This document shows positions 25,403 to 35,733 of a stretch of 64,000 nucleotides of DNA, piece after piece. The notes below the pieces were generated by a model, which saw only the letters and a program-made list of their open reading frames with translations, had not been told where the DNA came from and made no database searches. A program made the position numbers and the translations under genes. Source of the DNA: Arenibaculum pallidiluteum (GTDB taxonomy: Bacteria; Pseudomonadota; Alphaproteobacteria; Azospirillales; Azospirillaceae); the NCBI RefSeq assembly GCF_017355985.1, contig NZ_JAFIQU010000021.1:1-64000 (forward strand). Direction: 5' to 3'. Positions within the stretch are counted from its first letter, which is position 1; every line of letters starts with the position of its first letter.

Positions 25403-25846
25403 TCAGCCATCGGTGGGGGTCCACGCACCCCGAAGGTGCCGCGGCCAACGCCAGGGCAGCACGAGCATGGCATCGAAGCGAAGGTCCAGCTCCTGGAGCT
25501 CCGGCCGGGCGGCCACGGCCTGCCGGGCCGCCCTTTCCAGGCGGCGGCGCTGGTGGGCGGAGACGGCGCCGTGGGCCAGCTCGGCATCCGGACGGGCCTT
25601 CACCTCGACCACCGCCAGGACGCCGCCGCGCCGCGCCAGGATGTCGATCTCGCCCCAGGGCGAGCGCAGCCCGGCCGCGACGATCCGGTAGCCGCGGAGC
25701 CTCAGCGCCAGCCGGCAAAGGGCCTCGGCCCAGCGCCCGCGCAGGCGCGCCGCCCGGCCGCGGTCCGCCCTGCCACGGTCCACCCTGTCGCGGTCCGTCC
25801 GGCGCCCGTCCCTTCCCTGCGCAGTCCTACCGCCCGCCACCCCCAT
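25403..25846 (-). CDS. yraN: YraN-family putative nuclease (UPF0102)
   Basis: The 147-residue product contains the UPF0102 restriction-endonuclease-like core: GRWAEALCRLALRLRGYRIVAAGLRSPWGEIDILARRGGVLAVVEVKARPD, with the metal-binding D in EIDI and the E-V-K triad. A family-typical AVSAHQRRRLERAA follows. Members are linked to DNA uptake or recombination but lack a proven role. It overlaps the end of rsmI by 20 bases; I chose ATG 25846 because GGGGA stands before it. An Arg/Asp-rich leader of about 30 residues precedes the domain. Confidence 0.88.
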   Translation of the reverse strand: MGVAGGRTAQGRDGRRTDRDRVDRGRADRGRAARLRGRWAEALCRLALRLRGYRIVAAGLRSPWGEIDILARRGGVLAVVEVKARPDAELAHGAVSAHQRRRLERAARQAVAARPELQELDLRFDAMLVLPWRWPRHLRGAWTPTDG

Positions 25847-26777
25847 TCCCCTTCGCCAGCTCCAGCGCCCGCGCATAGACCTCGCGCCGCGGCAGGCCCA
25901 GCGCCGCCGCCACCTCGGCGGCGGCATCCTTCACGCTGAGCCGCCCGAGCGCGTCGCGCAGCGCCGCCTCCATGTCGCCGGGCGCCGCGGCCTCCTCGCC
26001 GGGCGGGCCGATCACCACGACCACTTCGCCTTTGGGCGGGCCGGCCGCGGCGTAATGGGCCGCCAGCGCGTCCAGCGGCCCGCGCCGGACCTCCTCGAAC
26101 AGCTTGGTCAGCTCGCGCGCCACGGCGGCCTCGCGCGGGCCCAGCAGCTCGGCCGCCTGGGCCAGCATCTCGGGCAGGCGCTGGGCCGATTCGAACAGGA
26201 CAAGCGTCGCCCGCACCGGCCTCAGCTCGGCCAGGGCGGTCGCCCGGGCGCCCGCCTTGGGCGGCAGGAAGCCCGCGAACAGGAACCGGTCCGTCGGCAG
26301 CCCCGAAAGCACCAGCGCCGCCATGGGCGCGCTGGGCCCGGGCAGCGCGGTGACGGCCAGCCCCTCGGCCACCGCCTCGCGCACGAGCTTGTAGCCGGGG
26401 TCCGAGACCAGCGGCGTCCCGGCATCCGTGACCAGCGCCAGGCTCTGCCCGCCGCGGAGGCGCTCCAGCAGCACGGGGCGCATGCGCGCCGCGTTGTGCT
26501 CGTGATAGGTCAGCAGCGGCCGGTCGATGCCGTGGATCGTCAGGAGACGCCGCGTGACCCGCGTGTCCTCGCAGACGATGGCATCCACCCCGCCGAGGAC
26601 CGACAGGGCGCGCAGGGTCAGGTCGGCCGCATTGCCGATGGGGGTCGCCACGAGATAGAGCCCGGGCCTCGGCCGGTCAGGACCCGGTGCCCGTGGGGTC
26701 GGTTTACTTGAGGCTGCGGCGCCGCTACCTTCGTCGCCTTCCTTCGCTGGATCGGACACGGAGATCCCCGGTGGCAC
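25827..26777 (-). CDS. rsmI: 16S rRNA 2'-O-ribose C1402 methyltransferase
   Basis: RsmI methylates C1402 in the ribosomal decoding centre with SAM. LYLVATPIGNAADLTLRAL, CEDTRVTRRLL, YHEHN, LVTDAGTPLVSDPGYKLVREA and ALPGPSAPMAAL are the full family signature. Length is 316 if GTG 26777 is used; this gives about 39 residues before the domain, longer than usual, so a start nearer the domain cannot be ruled out. GTG 26777 shares its bases with the start of the divergent lipoprotein gene. It heads the rsmI-yraN-SirB1-gshB run. Confidence 0.93.
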   Translation of the reverse strand: MPPGISVSDPAKEGDEGSGAAASSKPTPRAPGPDRPRPGLYLVATPIGNAADLTLRALSVLGGVDAIVCEDTRVTRRLLTIHGIDRPLLTYHEHNAARMRPVLLERLRGGQSLALVTDAGTPLVSDPGYKLVREAVAEGLAVTALPGPSAPMAALVLSGLPTDRFLFAGFLPPKAGARATALAELRPVRATLVLFESAQRLPEMLAQAAELLGPREAAVARELTKLFEEVRRGPLDALAAHYAAAGPPKGEVVVVIGPPGEEAAAPGDMEAALRDALGRLSVKDAAAEVAAALGLPRREVYARALELAKGNGGGGR

Positions 26778-27982
26778 GTTTGGCTGTTCCTTCCTGGGTG
26801 CGGATCCTCGCGGTCCTGGCCCTCCCGGCCTGCGCGCCCACCGTAGCGGCGCCGCCGACGACCGCGCAAGCGCCCCAGGAGCCGCCGCCCTTCGCGGTGG
26901 AGCCGCCGCCCTCGGTGATCACCGAACCGCTCGGGCCCGGGACTGCCGACGGGCGGGTCCAGGTGGCGCTGCTGCTGCCCCTGAGCGGGTCCGCCGCGGA
27001 GATCGGCCAGGGCATGCTGAACGCGGCGCAGCTCGCCCTCTTCGACGTGGCCGGCGACCAGTTCGAGCTGCTGCCGCGCGACACCAAGGGCACGCCCCAG
27101 GGGGCTGTCGCCGCCGCGAACGACGCGGTCGCCGCTGGTGCCGATCTGATCCTGGGGCCGCTCTTCGCGGCCGAGGTGTCGGCGGTGAAGCCGGTCGCCC
27201 AGTCCGCGAACCTGCGTATGCTGGCGTTCTCAAACGACTGGTCCCTGGCGGGCCAGGGCACCTGGACCATGGGCCTCGTCCCCATGGAGCAGGTGCGCCG
27301 CGTCACGGGCTATGCGCGGTCCCAGGGCATCTCCCGGCTGGGCGGGCTCGTGCCCCGCTCGGCCTATGGCGATGCGGTCATGCGCGCGCTGCAGGACGCG
27401 ACGCAGCCGGGCGGCTCGACGCTGGTCCGGGTCGAGCGCTACGATCCCGCGGCGCCGGACCCGTCCTCGGCCGTCCGGGCGCTGGCCTCGGGCGGAACCT
27501 CCGCCTTCGACGGGGTGGTGCTGGCCGAGGGCGGCGATCGGCTGCGCGTGCTCGCCCCCATGCTGCCCTTCTACGAGATCGATCCCCGCCGGGTGCGCCT
27601 GCTGGGGACCGGCCTGTGGGACGAGCCCGCCACCTGGCGCGAGCCGCAGCTCGCCGGCGGCTGGTATGCGGCCCCGGATCCCGAGGCGCGGGCGGATTTC
27701 GAGCAGCGCTATCAAGAGTTCTTCGGCCGCCGGCCGCCGCGCCTGGCCACCCTTGCCTACGACGCGGCGGCCCTGTCGGCCGTCCTCGCGCGCAATGCCG
27801 GGCCTGCGCCCTTTGGCGATGCGAACCTGACGAACCCCAACGGCTTCGCCGGCGCCGACGGCATCTTCCGCCTGCTGCCGAACGGGCTGGTCGAGCGCGG
27901 CCTCGCCGTGCTGGAGATCCAGCCCTCGGGTCCGCGCGTCGTCGACCCCGCGCCGGAGACCTTCCAGGCCATCGGCTTCTAG
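26771..27982 (+). CDS. LppC/LpoA-type penicillin-binding protein activator lipoprotein
   Basis: From GTG 26771 a 403-residue lipoprotein is made, with signal peptide and lipobox LPAC (VRILAVLALPAC). After a Pro-rich linker comes a periplasmic-binding-like domain of the LppC family: VQVALLLPLSGSAAEIGQGMLNAAQLALFD, LILGPLFAAEVSAVKPVA and LGTGLWDEPATW. In E. coli LpoA activates PBP1A from the outer membrane; alphaproteobacterial homologues are shorter, as here. The rsmI-lppC-yraN neighbourhood is the same in many proteobacteria, which supports the call. The start codon region overlaps the rsmI start on the other strand. Confidence 0.9.
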   Translation: MARLAVPSWVRILAVLALPACAPTVAAPPTTAQAPQEPPPFAVEPPPSVITEPLGPGTADGRVQVALLLPLSGSAAEIGQGMLNAAQLALFDVAGDQFELLPRDTKGTPQGAVAAANDAVAAGADLILGPLFAAEVSAVKPVAQSANLRMLAFSNDWSLAGQGTWTMGLVPMEQVRRVTGYARSQGISRLGGLVPRSAYGDAVMRALQDATQPGGSTLVRVERYDPAAPDPSSAVRALASGGTSAFDGVVLAEGGDRLRVLAPMLPFYEIDPRRVRLLGTGLWDEPATWREPQLAGGWYAAPDPEARADFEQRYQEFFGRRPPRLATLAYDAAALSAVLARNAGPAPFGDANLTNPNGFAGADGIFRLLPNGLVERGLAVLEIQPSGPRVVDPAPETFQAIGF

Positions 27983-28028
27983 GCCGGGACGCGACGGATC
28001 ATGCGTTCCTGACGGATCCGGCTGGAAG

Positions 28029-28052
28029 GCGGTTCGGATCGCCACGAACCGC
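28029..28052. terminator. Hairpin between convergent genes
   Basis: GCGGTTCG and CGAACCGC form a perfect eight-base stem with an eight-base loop, between the ends of the LppC-type gene and the convergent cyclotransferase-like gene. No T-run is present. Confidence 0.35.
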
Positions 28053-28115
28053 GAGGAGAGGCCGTTTCGATCATCGGCCTATGGCAGTGACGGGGATCCC
28101 GGAGCCGCCATCCTC

Positions 28116-28757
28116 CTAGGATTTTCCCGCGGCTCGCCGGACGACCCTGACTTTCCCGCTGGATCCGCCACCGCAGAAGAACCGGCCGCCACCATCGGAC
28201 TCGAGCCCCGACACGCCGGTTCCGGGCGGCATCTCGAGCCGCTCGAGGACCTCTCCGGTCCGGGGATCGACGCGGCGCAGATCGCTTTCCTCGCCCTCCC
28301 AGCTGCCGTGCCAGAGTTCTCCATCGATCCAGGTGACGCCGGTGACGACGCGACTGGATTCGAGGCTGCGGAGAACTACCCCGGTTTCGGGATCGAGCTG
28401 ATGGATCTTCCGCTCGCGATATTGCCCCACCCATAGCGACCCGTCGGCCCAGGCAAGCCCCGAGACGCCGTTGCCGGCAGGCACGGGGATCGTCGAGAGC
28501 ACCTGGCCGGTCTGCGGATCGATCTTCTGGATGCGGTCGCCGGCGATCTGGAACAGGTGCAGACCGTCGAAAGCCGTCCCCGCCTCGGCCGCGACCTCGA
28601 TGGAACGAACCATCCTCCCGCTTTCGGGGTCGATGGCGTTCAGCCTGTCTCCGGAGGCGAACCAGACATGCCGGCCGTCATAGGTGACGCCATGCACGTG
28701 GTCGGCGCCCGGGAAGGGCCCATATTCGCGAAGAATTTCTGCCGGTGATCGGGTCAT
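28116..28757 (-). CDS. Glutamine-cyclotransferase-like beta-propeller protein
   Basis: This 213-residue protein consists of propeller repeats of about 43 residues: HVHGVTYDGRHVWFASGDRLNAIDPESGRMV, KIDPQTGQVLSTIPVPAGNGVSGLAW, HQLDPETGVVLRSL and RRVDPRTGEVLERL. They match the plant/bacterial glutaminyl cyclase (Glu_cyclase_2) and YncE-like propellers. No signal peptide is present, so it would be cytoplasmic. The start is nine bases after the stop of an HTH protein gene, so both are one operon. Enzymatic function is not established for such short members. Confidence 0.75.
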   Translation of the reverse strand: MTRSPAEILREYGPFPGADHVHGVTYDGRHVWFASGDRLNAIDPESGRMVRSIEVAAEAGTAFDGLHLFQIAGDRIQKIDPQTGQVLSTIPVPAGNGVSGLAWADGSLWVGQYRERKIHQLDPETGVVLRSLESSRVVTGVTWIDGELWHGSWEGEESDLRRVDPRTGEVLERLEMPPGTGVSGLESDGGGRFFCGGGSSGKVRVVRRAAGKS

Positions 28758-28766
28758 GGGTCGATC

Positions 28767-30002
28767 CTAGCCGCCCGGCAGGGGAGCCGGGAGCAACAAG
28801 GCTGTCGTGAATCCCGGATCGGGCGGCATCATCCAGCGCCGTGCCCGCCCGCGACCGAACGACTGCACCTTGCCCGCCGATGCCAATGCGTCGAGTGCCC
28901 GCTGGACAGTGCGCTGGCTGGTTCCCAGCGCAAGCGCCAGGGCCGAGCTCGACCATGCCTCGCCATCGGCGAGCAGGGCCGACACCGCCGCGTGCGGCCC
29001 CTCGACGGGCCGCGCCAGAACGATCACCTCGGCCGTCTCGCGCGGCGCCAGCACGAAGCCGCCCTTCGTCGCGCACACGCCGGCCAGCGGCCGCAGCGCC
29101 GCGCGGAGGCGGCCGATCTCGACCCGCAGCCGGGCACGATGGGACTCGTCGGCATGCCTGGCACCGAAAGCCCGTGCCACGAGCCTGTCCCTCGGCACGT
29201 CGTCGGGCCAGGCCTCCGCCAGCACGCGCACGAGCGCGAACAGAACCGGGCGCGTCGCGAGCGGGACCATCACGCCCTGTCCCCGCACGGCATGTCGGCA
29301 TGCATCCACGACCAGCGCCGGCGCGGTCTGCAGCGCCTCGACGTCCTCAAGCAGGAGAGGTTGCTCCCCGCCCCTCGTGACCAGGCGTGCCGCGGGCGCG
29401 TCCAGCATGCGGGATGCGCTTTCGACCTCCGCCGCGAGCGCGGGGATGCCGGCGCGGTGCGCGGCCCGTTCAGCCCTGGCCAGCGCCGCGCGCGCCACCT
29501 TCGCGCGCAGGCGTCTGACCGCTATTCCCGCGACGACCAGCTCGTGGGCAGCCCTCCATGCGGGCGGCAAGGGCTCGGGCTCGATCTCGGCGAGCCTGCG
29601 CTCTGCCTCATCGAGCTGCCCGATCAGGAGCAGGCGCCGCACTTCGAGATGCCGCGCATGCGCTGCGTTCAACCGGTCGCCATGCTTCTCGAGCGTCGTC
29701 CGCGCCGCGTCGAGCGCCTTCGGAGACCAGCCCAGGTCACGCGAGACGAGCGCGATCTCGGCCTCGGCCACGATGCATCGTGCGCGGGCGACGGCTGCAT
29801 CGGGGCCGAAGGCGCGCACCGCGTTCCGCAAGAGGACCTTCGCGCGAACGAGGTCGCCGAGCTGCGCCATCGCGATGCCCCGAAGCGCGAGCGAAGGCGC
29901 GTCGTCGCGCAAGGCGACCCGGTTCAGCGCGCCGAGGGGATCCCCTGCCGCGAGCGCGCGGGCCGCCGACGTGATCAGCGCGTCATCCGAATCCCGCCAC
30001 AC
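28767..30002 (-). CDS. Helical-repeat/winged-helix regulator-like protein
   Basis: The 411-residue protein has an N-terminal helical part with TPR-like repeats (about 10 to 195), a middle winged-helix region resembling BTAD/OmpR-type DNA-binding domains (VARAFGARHADESHRARLRVEIGRLRAALRP, near 285 to 315) and a C-terminal HTH (SSSALALALGTSQRTVQRALDALASAGKVQSFGRGRARRW). It starts at GTG 30002 and is followed after nine bases by the propeller gene. Genes of this kind regularly neighbour glutamine-cyclotransferase-like genes, so a joint role is likely; the signal is unknown. No sensor domain or membrane segment is visible. Confidence 0.75.
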   Translation of the reverse strand: MWRDSDDALITSAARALAAGDPLGALNRVALRDDAPSLALRGIAMAQLGDLVRAKVLLRNAVRAFGPDAAVARARCIVAEAEIALVSRDLGWSPKALDAARTTLEKHGDRLNAAHARHLEVRRLLLIGQLDEAERRLAEIEPEPLPPAWRAAHELVVAGIAVRRLRAKVARAALARAERAAHRAGIPALAAEVESASRMLDAPAARLVTRGGEQPLLLEDVEALQTAPALVVDACRHAVRGQGVMVPLATRPVLFALVRVLAEAWPDDVPRDRLVARAFGARHADESHRARLRVEIGRLRAALRPLAGVCATKGGFVLAPRETAEVIVLARPVEGPHAAVSALLADGEAWSSSALALALGTSQRTVQRALDALASAGKVQSFGRGRARRWMMPPDPGFTTALLLPAPLPGG

Positions 30003-30111
30003 TTGTAACTCCCCGCTCTCCGACGGCCGGCACTAAGCCATTCCAGCACGCAACCAGCACGTCGTGCCGATTACGGACCGGCCGGCGAAGCGCAGCAAGG
30101 AGAGACGAAGG

Positions 30112-30918
30112 ATGGTGGGGCACGTGACCGGGACACGCAAGGAATGGCTGGCTGCACGCCTAGAGCTCCTGGAGGCGGAGAAGGAGCTGACGCGGCGCAG
30201 CGACGAACTGGCCCGGCGGCGCCAGGAGCTGCCATGGGTCCGGATCGACAAGGCGTACCGCTTCGAAACGGAGGAGGGCGAAGCATCGCTGGCGGATCTG
30301 TTCGGGGGGCGTTCGCAGCTCCTCGTCTACCACTTCATGTTCGGGCCCGACTACGAGGCGGGGTGTCCGTCCTGCTCGACGATCGCGGATGGCTTCGACG
30401 GCTTCTCCGTCCATCTCGCCAATCATGACGTGGCGCTGTGGGCCGTCTCGCGGGCACCGCTCCCGAAGCTGCAGGCGTACAGGCGGCGGATGGGCTGGTC
30501 CTTCCCCTGGGCATCCTCCGCCCCGGGCGACTTCAATTTCGACTTCAACATCGCGTTCACGGAAGAGCAGGAGCGCGAGGGACAGGTCGAATACAACTAC
30601 CGGGCCGAGGCCGAGCCCCGTTGGCGCGCCGGCCAGGAGGGTGGCGGCGAGAAGGCGGAATCCCTGCTCGCCACCATGTGCGGAACCGACACGGCCACGT
30701 ACCATCGCGACAGGCCCGGCATGAGCGCGTTCGCGCTCGAGGACGGCGTCGTCTATCACACCTATTCCGCCTATTCGCGCGGGCTGGACGCCCTCTGGGG
30801 CATGTACCAGTGGCTCGATCGCGCTCCTCGCGGACGTAACGAGACCGGCATCTGGTGGCTCCGCCGCGACGAGTACGGCAAAGGCGGAAAGGGCCGGGAC
30901 GCTCCGTGCTGCGCCTGA
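30112..30918 (+). CDS. DUF899 thioredoxin-like protein
   Basis: The 268-residue product belongs to DUF899: EWLAARLELLEAEKELTRRSDELARRRQELPWV at the N-terminus, then LLVYHFMFGPDYEAGCPSCSTIADGFDG, with a CPSC motif in place of the thioredoxin CxxC, and FNFDFNIAF. Members are predicted thiol-disulfide proteins of the thioredoxin fold, cytoplasmic, with no known substrate. The end CCA adds two Cys. ATG 30112 follows GACGAAGG. The next gene (DUF2182) starts inside the last codons, so both are translated together. Confidence 0.88.
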   Translation: MVGHVTGTRKEWLAARLELLEAEKELTRRSDELARRRQELPWVRIDKAYRFETEEGEASLADLFGGRSQLLVYHFMFGPDYEAGCPSCSTIADGFDGFSVHLANHDVALWAVSRAPLPKLQAYRRRMGWSFPWASSAPGDFNFDFNIAFTEEQEREGQVEYNYRAEAEPRWRAGQEGGGEKAESLLATMCGTDTATYHRDRPGMSAFALEDGVVYHTYSAYSRGLDALWGMYQWLDRAPRGRNETGIWWLRRDEYGKGGKGRDAPCCA

Positions 30919-31751
30919 GCCCGGCCCTCGGTGCGGCCTGGGAAGGAAAGGGTTCCGGGCGGATCGTGTCCGCCCGAGCCTCCCGGGCCTTCTTCGCCGT
31001 CCAGGCGGTTCTGTTCGGCGCCAGCGCCGCCGCGACCTTCGCCTGGTCCGCATCCATGTCCGCGATGGGCGGGATGCCCATGCCGGGCGGCTGGACGATG
31101 TCCATGGCGTGGATACGGATGTGCGGGCAGACCTGGCCCGGCGCCGCGGCGTCGTTCCTCGGCATGTGGGTCGTAATGATGACGGCGATGATGCTGCCGT
31201 CTCTCGTGCCGATGCTGTGGCGCTACCGGCGGGCCCTCGACTGCACGGCCGGGGCACGCGCGGAGCCGCTGACGGCTTTCGTGGGCGCAGGGTATTTCTG
31301 CGTGTGGACCCTCATCGGCCTCGCCGTCTTCGTCCTGGGAAGCGCGCTGGCCACGGTCTCGATGCAGCTGCCGGCGCTGTCGCGGGCCGTTCCGGGCGCC
31401 GTCGTTGCGGTCGTCCTTGCCGCCGGCGCGCTCCAGTTCACGGCATGGAAGGCGCGTCATCTGGCCGCCTGCCGCGAGGCGCCGGACCCCGATCCTGCGT
31501 CGCCAGCCGGCGCCTGGGCGGCCTGGCGTCACGGGCTGGGCCTCGGGATCCGCTGCGGCTGCAGCTGTGCCGGGCCAGTGGCCGTCCTTCTCGTTTGGGG
31601 GGTCATGGACCTGCGCGCGATGACCGTCGTGACGCTGGCCGTCACGGCCGAGCGTCTCGCGCCGGGCGGGGCGCAGGTCGCGCGGGCGATCGGCGCGATC
31701 CTCATCCTGGCAGGGCTGTTCCTGCTCGGGCGGGCATCCTGGGTCGGATGA
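30906..31751 (+). CDS. DUF2182 membrane protein
   Basis: The 281-residue protein has six or seven hydrophobic helices and the DUF2182 hallmarks: MGGMPMPGGWTMSMAWIRMCGQTW, MWVVMMTAMMLPSLVPMLWRYRRA, and GIRCGCSCAGPVAVLLVWGVMDLRAM. Met, Cys and His residues within the membrane suggest metal (copper) binding. GTG 30906 overlaps the DUF899 stop by 13 bases. DUF899 and DUF2182 are often neighbours, together with DUF1326, which is not present here. Confidence 0.88.
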   Translation: MLRLSPALGAAWEGKGSGRIVSARASRAFFAVQAVLFGASAAATFAWSASMSAMGGMPMPGGWTMSMAWIRMCGQTWPGAAASFLGMWVVMMTAMMLPSLVPMLWRYRRALDCTAGARAEPLTAFVGAGYFCVWTLIGLAVFVLGSALATVSMQLPALSRAVPGAVVAVVLAAGALQFTAWKARHLAACREAPDPDPASPAGAWAAWRHGLGLGIRCGCSCAGPVAVLLVWGVMDLRAMTVVTLAVTAERLAPGGAQVARAIGAILILAGLFLLGRASWVG

Positions 31752-31779
31752 GGCTTGGAGCCCAATCGCGGCGCGCGCC

Positions 31780-33009
31780 TCAGGGCAGCAGGGCCGCCAG
31801 CACGGCGTTCAGTCGCTGTCGCCCGGCGAGGGTCGCCCGCAGGCGGGCCGGGGTGATCTCCAGGAAACCGCCGGCGACCAGCCGGTCCAGCGCCGCGGGC
31901 TCCACCAGCTCGGCCAGCGGCGTGCCCGCCTCCTCCGAGATGCGGGCAAGCGGCACGCCCTCGGCAAGGCGCAGGCCCATCATCAGCAGCTCGGTCGCGC
32001 GCGCCTCGGCCGGGACGGGCTCGTGGGGATGGGCGCCGTGGCCCCCGCGGGCCGTGCGCTCCAGCCAGACCTCGGGGGCGCGGTGGGCGCGCGTGGCCCA
32101 TTTGGTTCCGTCCAGCGTCAGCCGGCCATGGGCACCGGGCCCGATCCCCACATAGTCGCCGTAGCGCCAATAGGTCAGGTTGTGGCGTCCCTCCTCGCCC
32201 GGGCGGGCATGGTTCGAGATCTCGTAGGCCGGCAGGCCCGCGGCCTCGAGCTCCTCCTGAGTCGCCTCGTAGAGCGCGCCGGCCAGGTCGTCGTCGGGCA
32301 TCGCGAAGGCGCCGCGCCGGTGCAGCGCGTGGAACTGCGTCCCCTCCTCGATGGTGAGCTGGTAGACCGAGAGATGGCCCACGGCCATGGCCAGGGCGCG
32401 CCTGAGCTCGTCGCGCCAGGCCGCCACCGTCTGCTCCGGCCGCGCGTAGATGAGGTCGAAGGAGAAGCGGTCGAAGCTGCGCGCGGCGAGCTCCACCGCC
32501 GCGCAGGCCTCGGCCACGTCGTGGCCGCGGCCGAGAAAGCGCAGGGCCCGGTCGTCCAGCGCCTGGATCCCCAGCGACAGCCGGTTGACCCCGGCGGCCC
32601 GGAACCCGGCCAGGCTCTGCGCCTCGGTGGATGTCGGATTGGCCTCCAGCGTCACCTCGGCGCCGGGCGCCAGCGTCCAGCGCGCGGCGATGCGCTCCAG
32701 CACGGCGGCGGCGGTCGCGGGGTCCATCAGCGATGGCGTGCCCCCGCCGAAGAAGACGGAGGTCACCGTGCGGCCGGGCGTCAGCGCGGCGTAGTGGTCG
32801 ATCTCGCGCAGCAGCCCCTGCCGCCAGTCCGCCTGGTCGACCCGCTCGCGGACATGGCTGTTGAAGTCGCAGTAGGGGCACTTCGACAGACAGAACGGCC
32901 AGTGGACGTAGACCCCGAAGCCCGGCGCCCCAGCCTCCGCGCCCGCAGCCTCCGCGCCTACAGCCTCCGGCACCGCGGCCTCTGCCGCCGTGGCCTCGAT
33001 CTCGGTCAC
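31780..33009 (-). CDS. hemW: Radical SAM heme chaperone HemW
   Basis: The 409-residue protein is HemW, formerly called coproporphyrinogen oxidase-like. The 4Fe-4S motif CxxxCxxC is at C40, C44, C47 ([15 protein letters not shown]), followed by [16 protein letters not shown] and [22 protein letters not shown], and [10 protein letters not shown]. The C-terminal HemN-type domain is present. HemW delivers heme to membrane proteins; the first Cys triad plus following F fits HemW rather than HemN. It has an Ala/Glu-rich N-terminal extension of 28 residues. GTG 33009 overlaps the rdgB stop (GTGA). Confidence 0.94.
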   Translation of the reverse strand: MTEIEATAAEAAVPEAVGAEAAGAEAGAPGFGVYVHWPFCLSKCPYCDFNSHVRERVDQADWRQGLLREIDHYAALTPGRTVTSVFFGGGTPSLMDPATAAAVLERIAARWTLAPGAEVTLEANPTSTEAQSLAGFRAAGVNRLSLGIQALDDRALRFLGRGHDVAEACAAVELAARSFDRFSFDLIYARPEQTVAAWRDELRRALAMAVGHLSVYQLTIEEGTQFHALHRRGAFAMPDDDLAGALYEATQEELEAAGLPAYEISNHARPGEEGRHNLTYWRYGDYVGIGPGAHGRLTLDGTKWATRAHRAPEVWLERTARGGHGAHPHEPVPAEARATELLMMGLRLAEGVPLARISEEAGTPLAELVEPAALDRLVAGGFLEITPARLRATLAGRQRLNAVLAALLP

Positions 33010-33599
33010 CGGAAGCACCGCTCCACGAGCTGGCGGAAGGCGTCGGCCCGGTGGCTGATCGCGTGCTTGGCGTCGGGATCCATCTCGCCGAAGGTCTGCT
33101 CGTGCCCGTCGGGCAGGAACATGGGATCGTAGCCGAAGCCGCGGCTGCCCCGCGGCGGCCAGACCAGCGTGCCGTGCACCTTGCCCTCGACCGTCTCGAC
33201 ATGGCCGTCGGGCCAGGCGAGCGTCAGGGCACAGACGAAATGGGCCCGCCGGTCTGCCGAACCGAGGCGCGCGTTCACGCGCTCCATGGCGCTCCGGAAG
33301 TCCTTGGCGGGACCGGCCCAGCGTGCGGAATAGATGCCGGGCTCGCCGCCGATGGCGGGCACCACCAGGCCGCTGTCGTCCGCCAGGGCGATCGTTCCGG
33401 ATCCCTCGGCCGCGGCCAGGGCCTTCAGCTCGGCATTGGCGCGGAAGGTGGTCCCGGTCTCCTCGGGCTCCGGCAGGCCCGCCTCGGCCGCCGAGCGGAA
33501 GCTGGCGACGTGGGACCGCAGCAGCTCCGCGATCTCGCGGACCTTGCCGGGGTTGTGGCTGGCGATCACCAGCGTGTCGCCCTTGAACTTGCGGGTCAT
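33006..33599 (-). CDS. rdgB: XTP/dITP diphosphatase (non-canonical purine pyrophosphatase)
   Basis: The 197-residue enzyme hydrolyses dITP and XTP to keep them out of [54 protein letters not shown] and [12 protein letters not shown] are all in place; the C-terminus has [11 protein letters not shown]. It lies between rph and hemW on the minus strand, a usual alphaproteobacterial order. Confidence 0.96.
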   Translation of the reverse strand: MTRKFKGDTLVIASHNPGKVREIAELLRSHVASFRSAAEAGLPEPEETGTTFRANAELKALAAAEGSGTIALADDSGLVVPAIGGEPGIYSARWAGPAKDFRSAMERVNARLGSADRRAHFVCALTLAWPDGHVETVEGKVHGTLVWPPRGSRGFGYDPMFLPDGHEQTFGEMDPDAKHAISHRADAFRQLVERCFR

Positions 33600-33717
33600 C
33601 TCGGAATGTCCGTCCGAACCAGGGCGTTCCTGGAGGTGGGGCCTGGAGGCGTGGTCTCTCAGCAGGCATATGGGGCCGCGCGCCCGCCGGCGTAACCCGG
33701 CAGGTGCGCAGGCGGCA

Positions 33718-34434
<717 letters not shown>

Positions 34435-34648
34435 GGTGTCGTTCACTCCGCTTTCCTCGGGGGGCAGCAGGCTAGCGGGGGGTCCCTCTCCCGTCCAGCA
34501 CGGATCGGGGCGCGGGGCGGGGCGGGAAGAGCCAGGGGGGGAGCCAGGGGGGAGCCAGGAGGGGAGCCACGGGTGGTGGCGTTGATATGCCGCCTTGGCC
34601 TGACTACATTCGAAGCGCCGTCGCAGCCGGTTCTCTACGCCGAAGGAC

Positions 34649-35677
34649 ATGATCAGCGAACTGAACCAACGGTCGCGCGAGATCTTCAGGACCATCGTCG
34701 ACGCCTATGTCGAGACCGGCGAGCCCATTGGCTCGCGCACGATCTCGCGGCGTCTCGGGATCACGCTCTCGCCCGCGACCATCCGCAACGTCATGGCGGA
34801 TCTGGAGGAGCAGGGTCTCCTCTACGCGCCCCACACCTCGGCGGGCCGCTTGCCCACCGAGGCGGGGCTGCGCCTGTTCGTGCACGGCCTGCTGGAGCTC
34901 GGCGGGCTGACCGACAAGGAGCGCGAGAGCATCGAGCTGAAGTGCCAGGCCTCGGGCCGCTCGCTGCGCGACGTGCTGGACGAGGCCACGACCATGCTCT
35001 CGGGCCTGTCGAGCTGCGCCGGCCTCGTGCTCGCGCCCAAGACGGACCAGCCGCTGCGCCACATGGAATTCGTGAACCTGGCGCCCGGACGGGCCCTGGT
35101 GGTGATGGTCACCGCCGACGGGCTGGTCGAGAACCGCGTCATGGACGTGCCGATGGGCCTGCCCGCCTCGACGCTGCAGATGGCTTCCAACTACCTGAAC
35201 GCGAAGCTGGTGGGCCGCACGCTGGACGAGGTGCGCTCCGAGGTGCTGCGCGAGATGGAGGCGCAGAAGAGCCAGCTCGACGCGCTCTCCTCCAAGGTGG
35301 TCGAGGCCGGCCTCGCCACCTGGTCGGGCTCGACCGGGCAGCTCATCGTGCGCGGCCAGGCGCGCCTCCTGGAGGATGTGACGGCGCTCTCGGACCTCGA
35401 GCGCATCCGCTCGCTCTTCGAGGCGCTGGAGACCAAGGAGGCGATGCTGCGCCTGATCGAGGCGACCGGCCGCGCCGACGGCGTGCAGATCTTCATCGGG
35501 GCCGAGAACCAGCTCTTCAACCATGCCGGCTGCTCGCTGGTGATCGCGCCCTACCAGAACAGCCGCGAGCAGATCGTCGGCGCCATCGGCGTGATCGGCC
35601 CGACGCGCATTAACTACGCCCGCATCATCCCCATGGTCGACTACACCGCCAAGGTGATCAGCCGCCTGCTCGGCTGA
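34649..35677 (+). CDS. hrcA: Heat-inducible transcription repressor HrcA
   Basis: HrcA represses groE and related operons by binding CIRCE sites, with GroEL as co-factor. The 342-residue protein has the N-terminal winged helix ([75 protein letters not shown]) and the GAF-like C-terminal part ending [29 protein letters not shown] see no CIRCE sequence near hrcA, grpE or dnaK, so its targets lie elsewhere. grpE follows after 56 bases. Confidence 0.97.
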   Translation: MISELNQRSREIFRTIVDAYVETGEPIGSRTISRRLGITLSPATIRNVMADLEEQGLLYAPHTSAGRLPTEAGLRLFVHGLLELGGLTDKERESIELKCQASGRSLRDVLDEATTMLSGLSSCAGLVLAPKTDQPLRHMEFVNLAPGRALVVMVTADGLVENRVMDVPMGLPASTLQMASNYLNAKLVGRTLDEVRSEVLREMEAQKSQLDALSSKVVEAGLATWSGSTGQLIVRGQARLLEDVTALSDLERIRSLFEALETKEAMLRLIEATGRADGVQIFIGAENQLFNHAGCSLVIAPYQNSREQIVGAIGVIGPTRINYARIIPMVDYTAKVISRLLG

Positions 35678-35733
35678 GCCCTGCGGGACGCGACGACACC
35701 ACTGACGCCACACAGACAACGGATCGAAGAGCC

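Noticed and set aside
34435-34648. CIRCE operator near hrcA
   Set aside because: No TTAGCACTC-N9-GAGTGCTAA-like sequence is visible before hrcA, grpE or dnaK; the Gly-rich GGGGAGCCAGG repeats there are not CIRCE.
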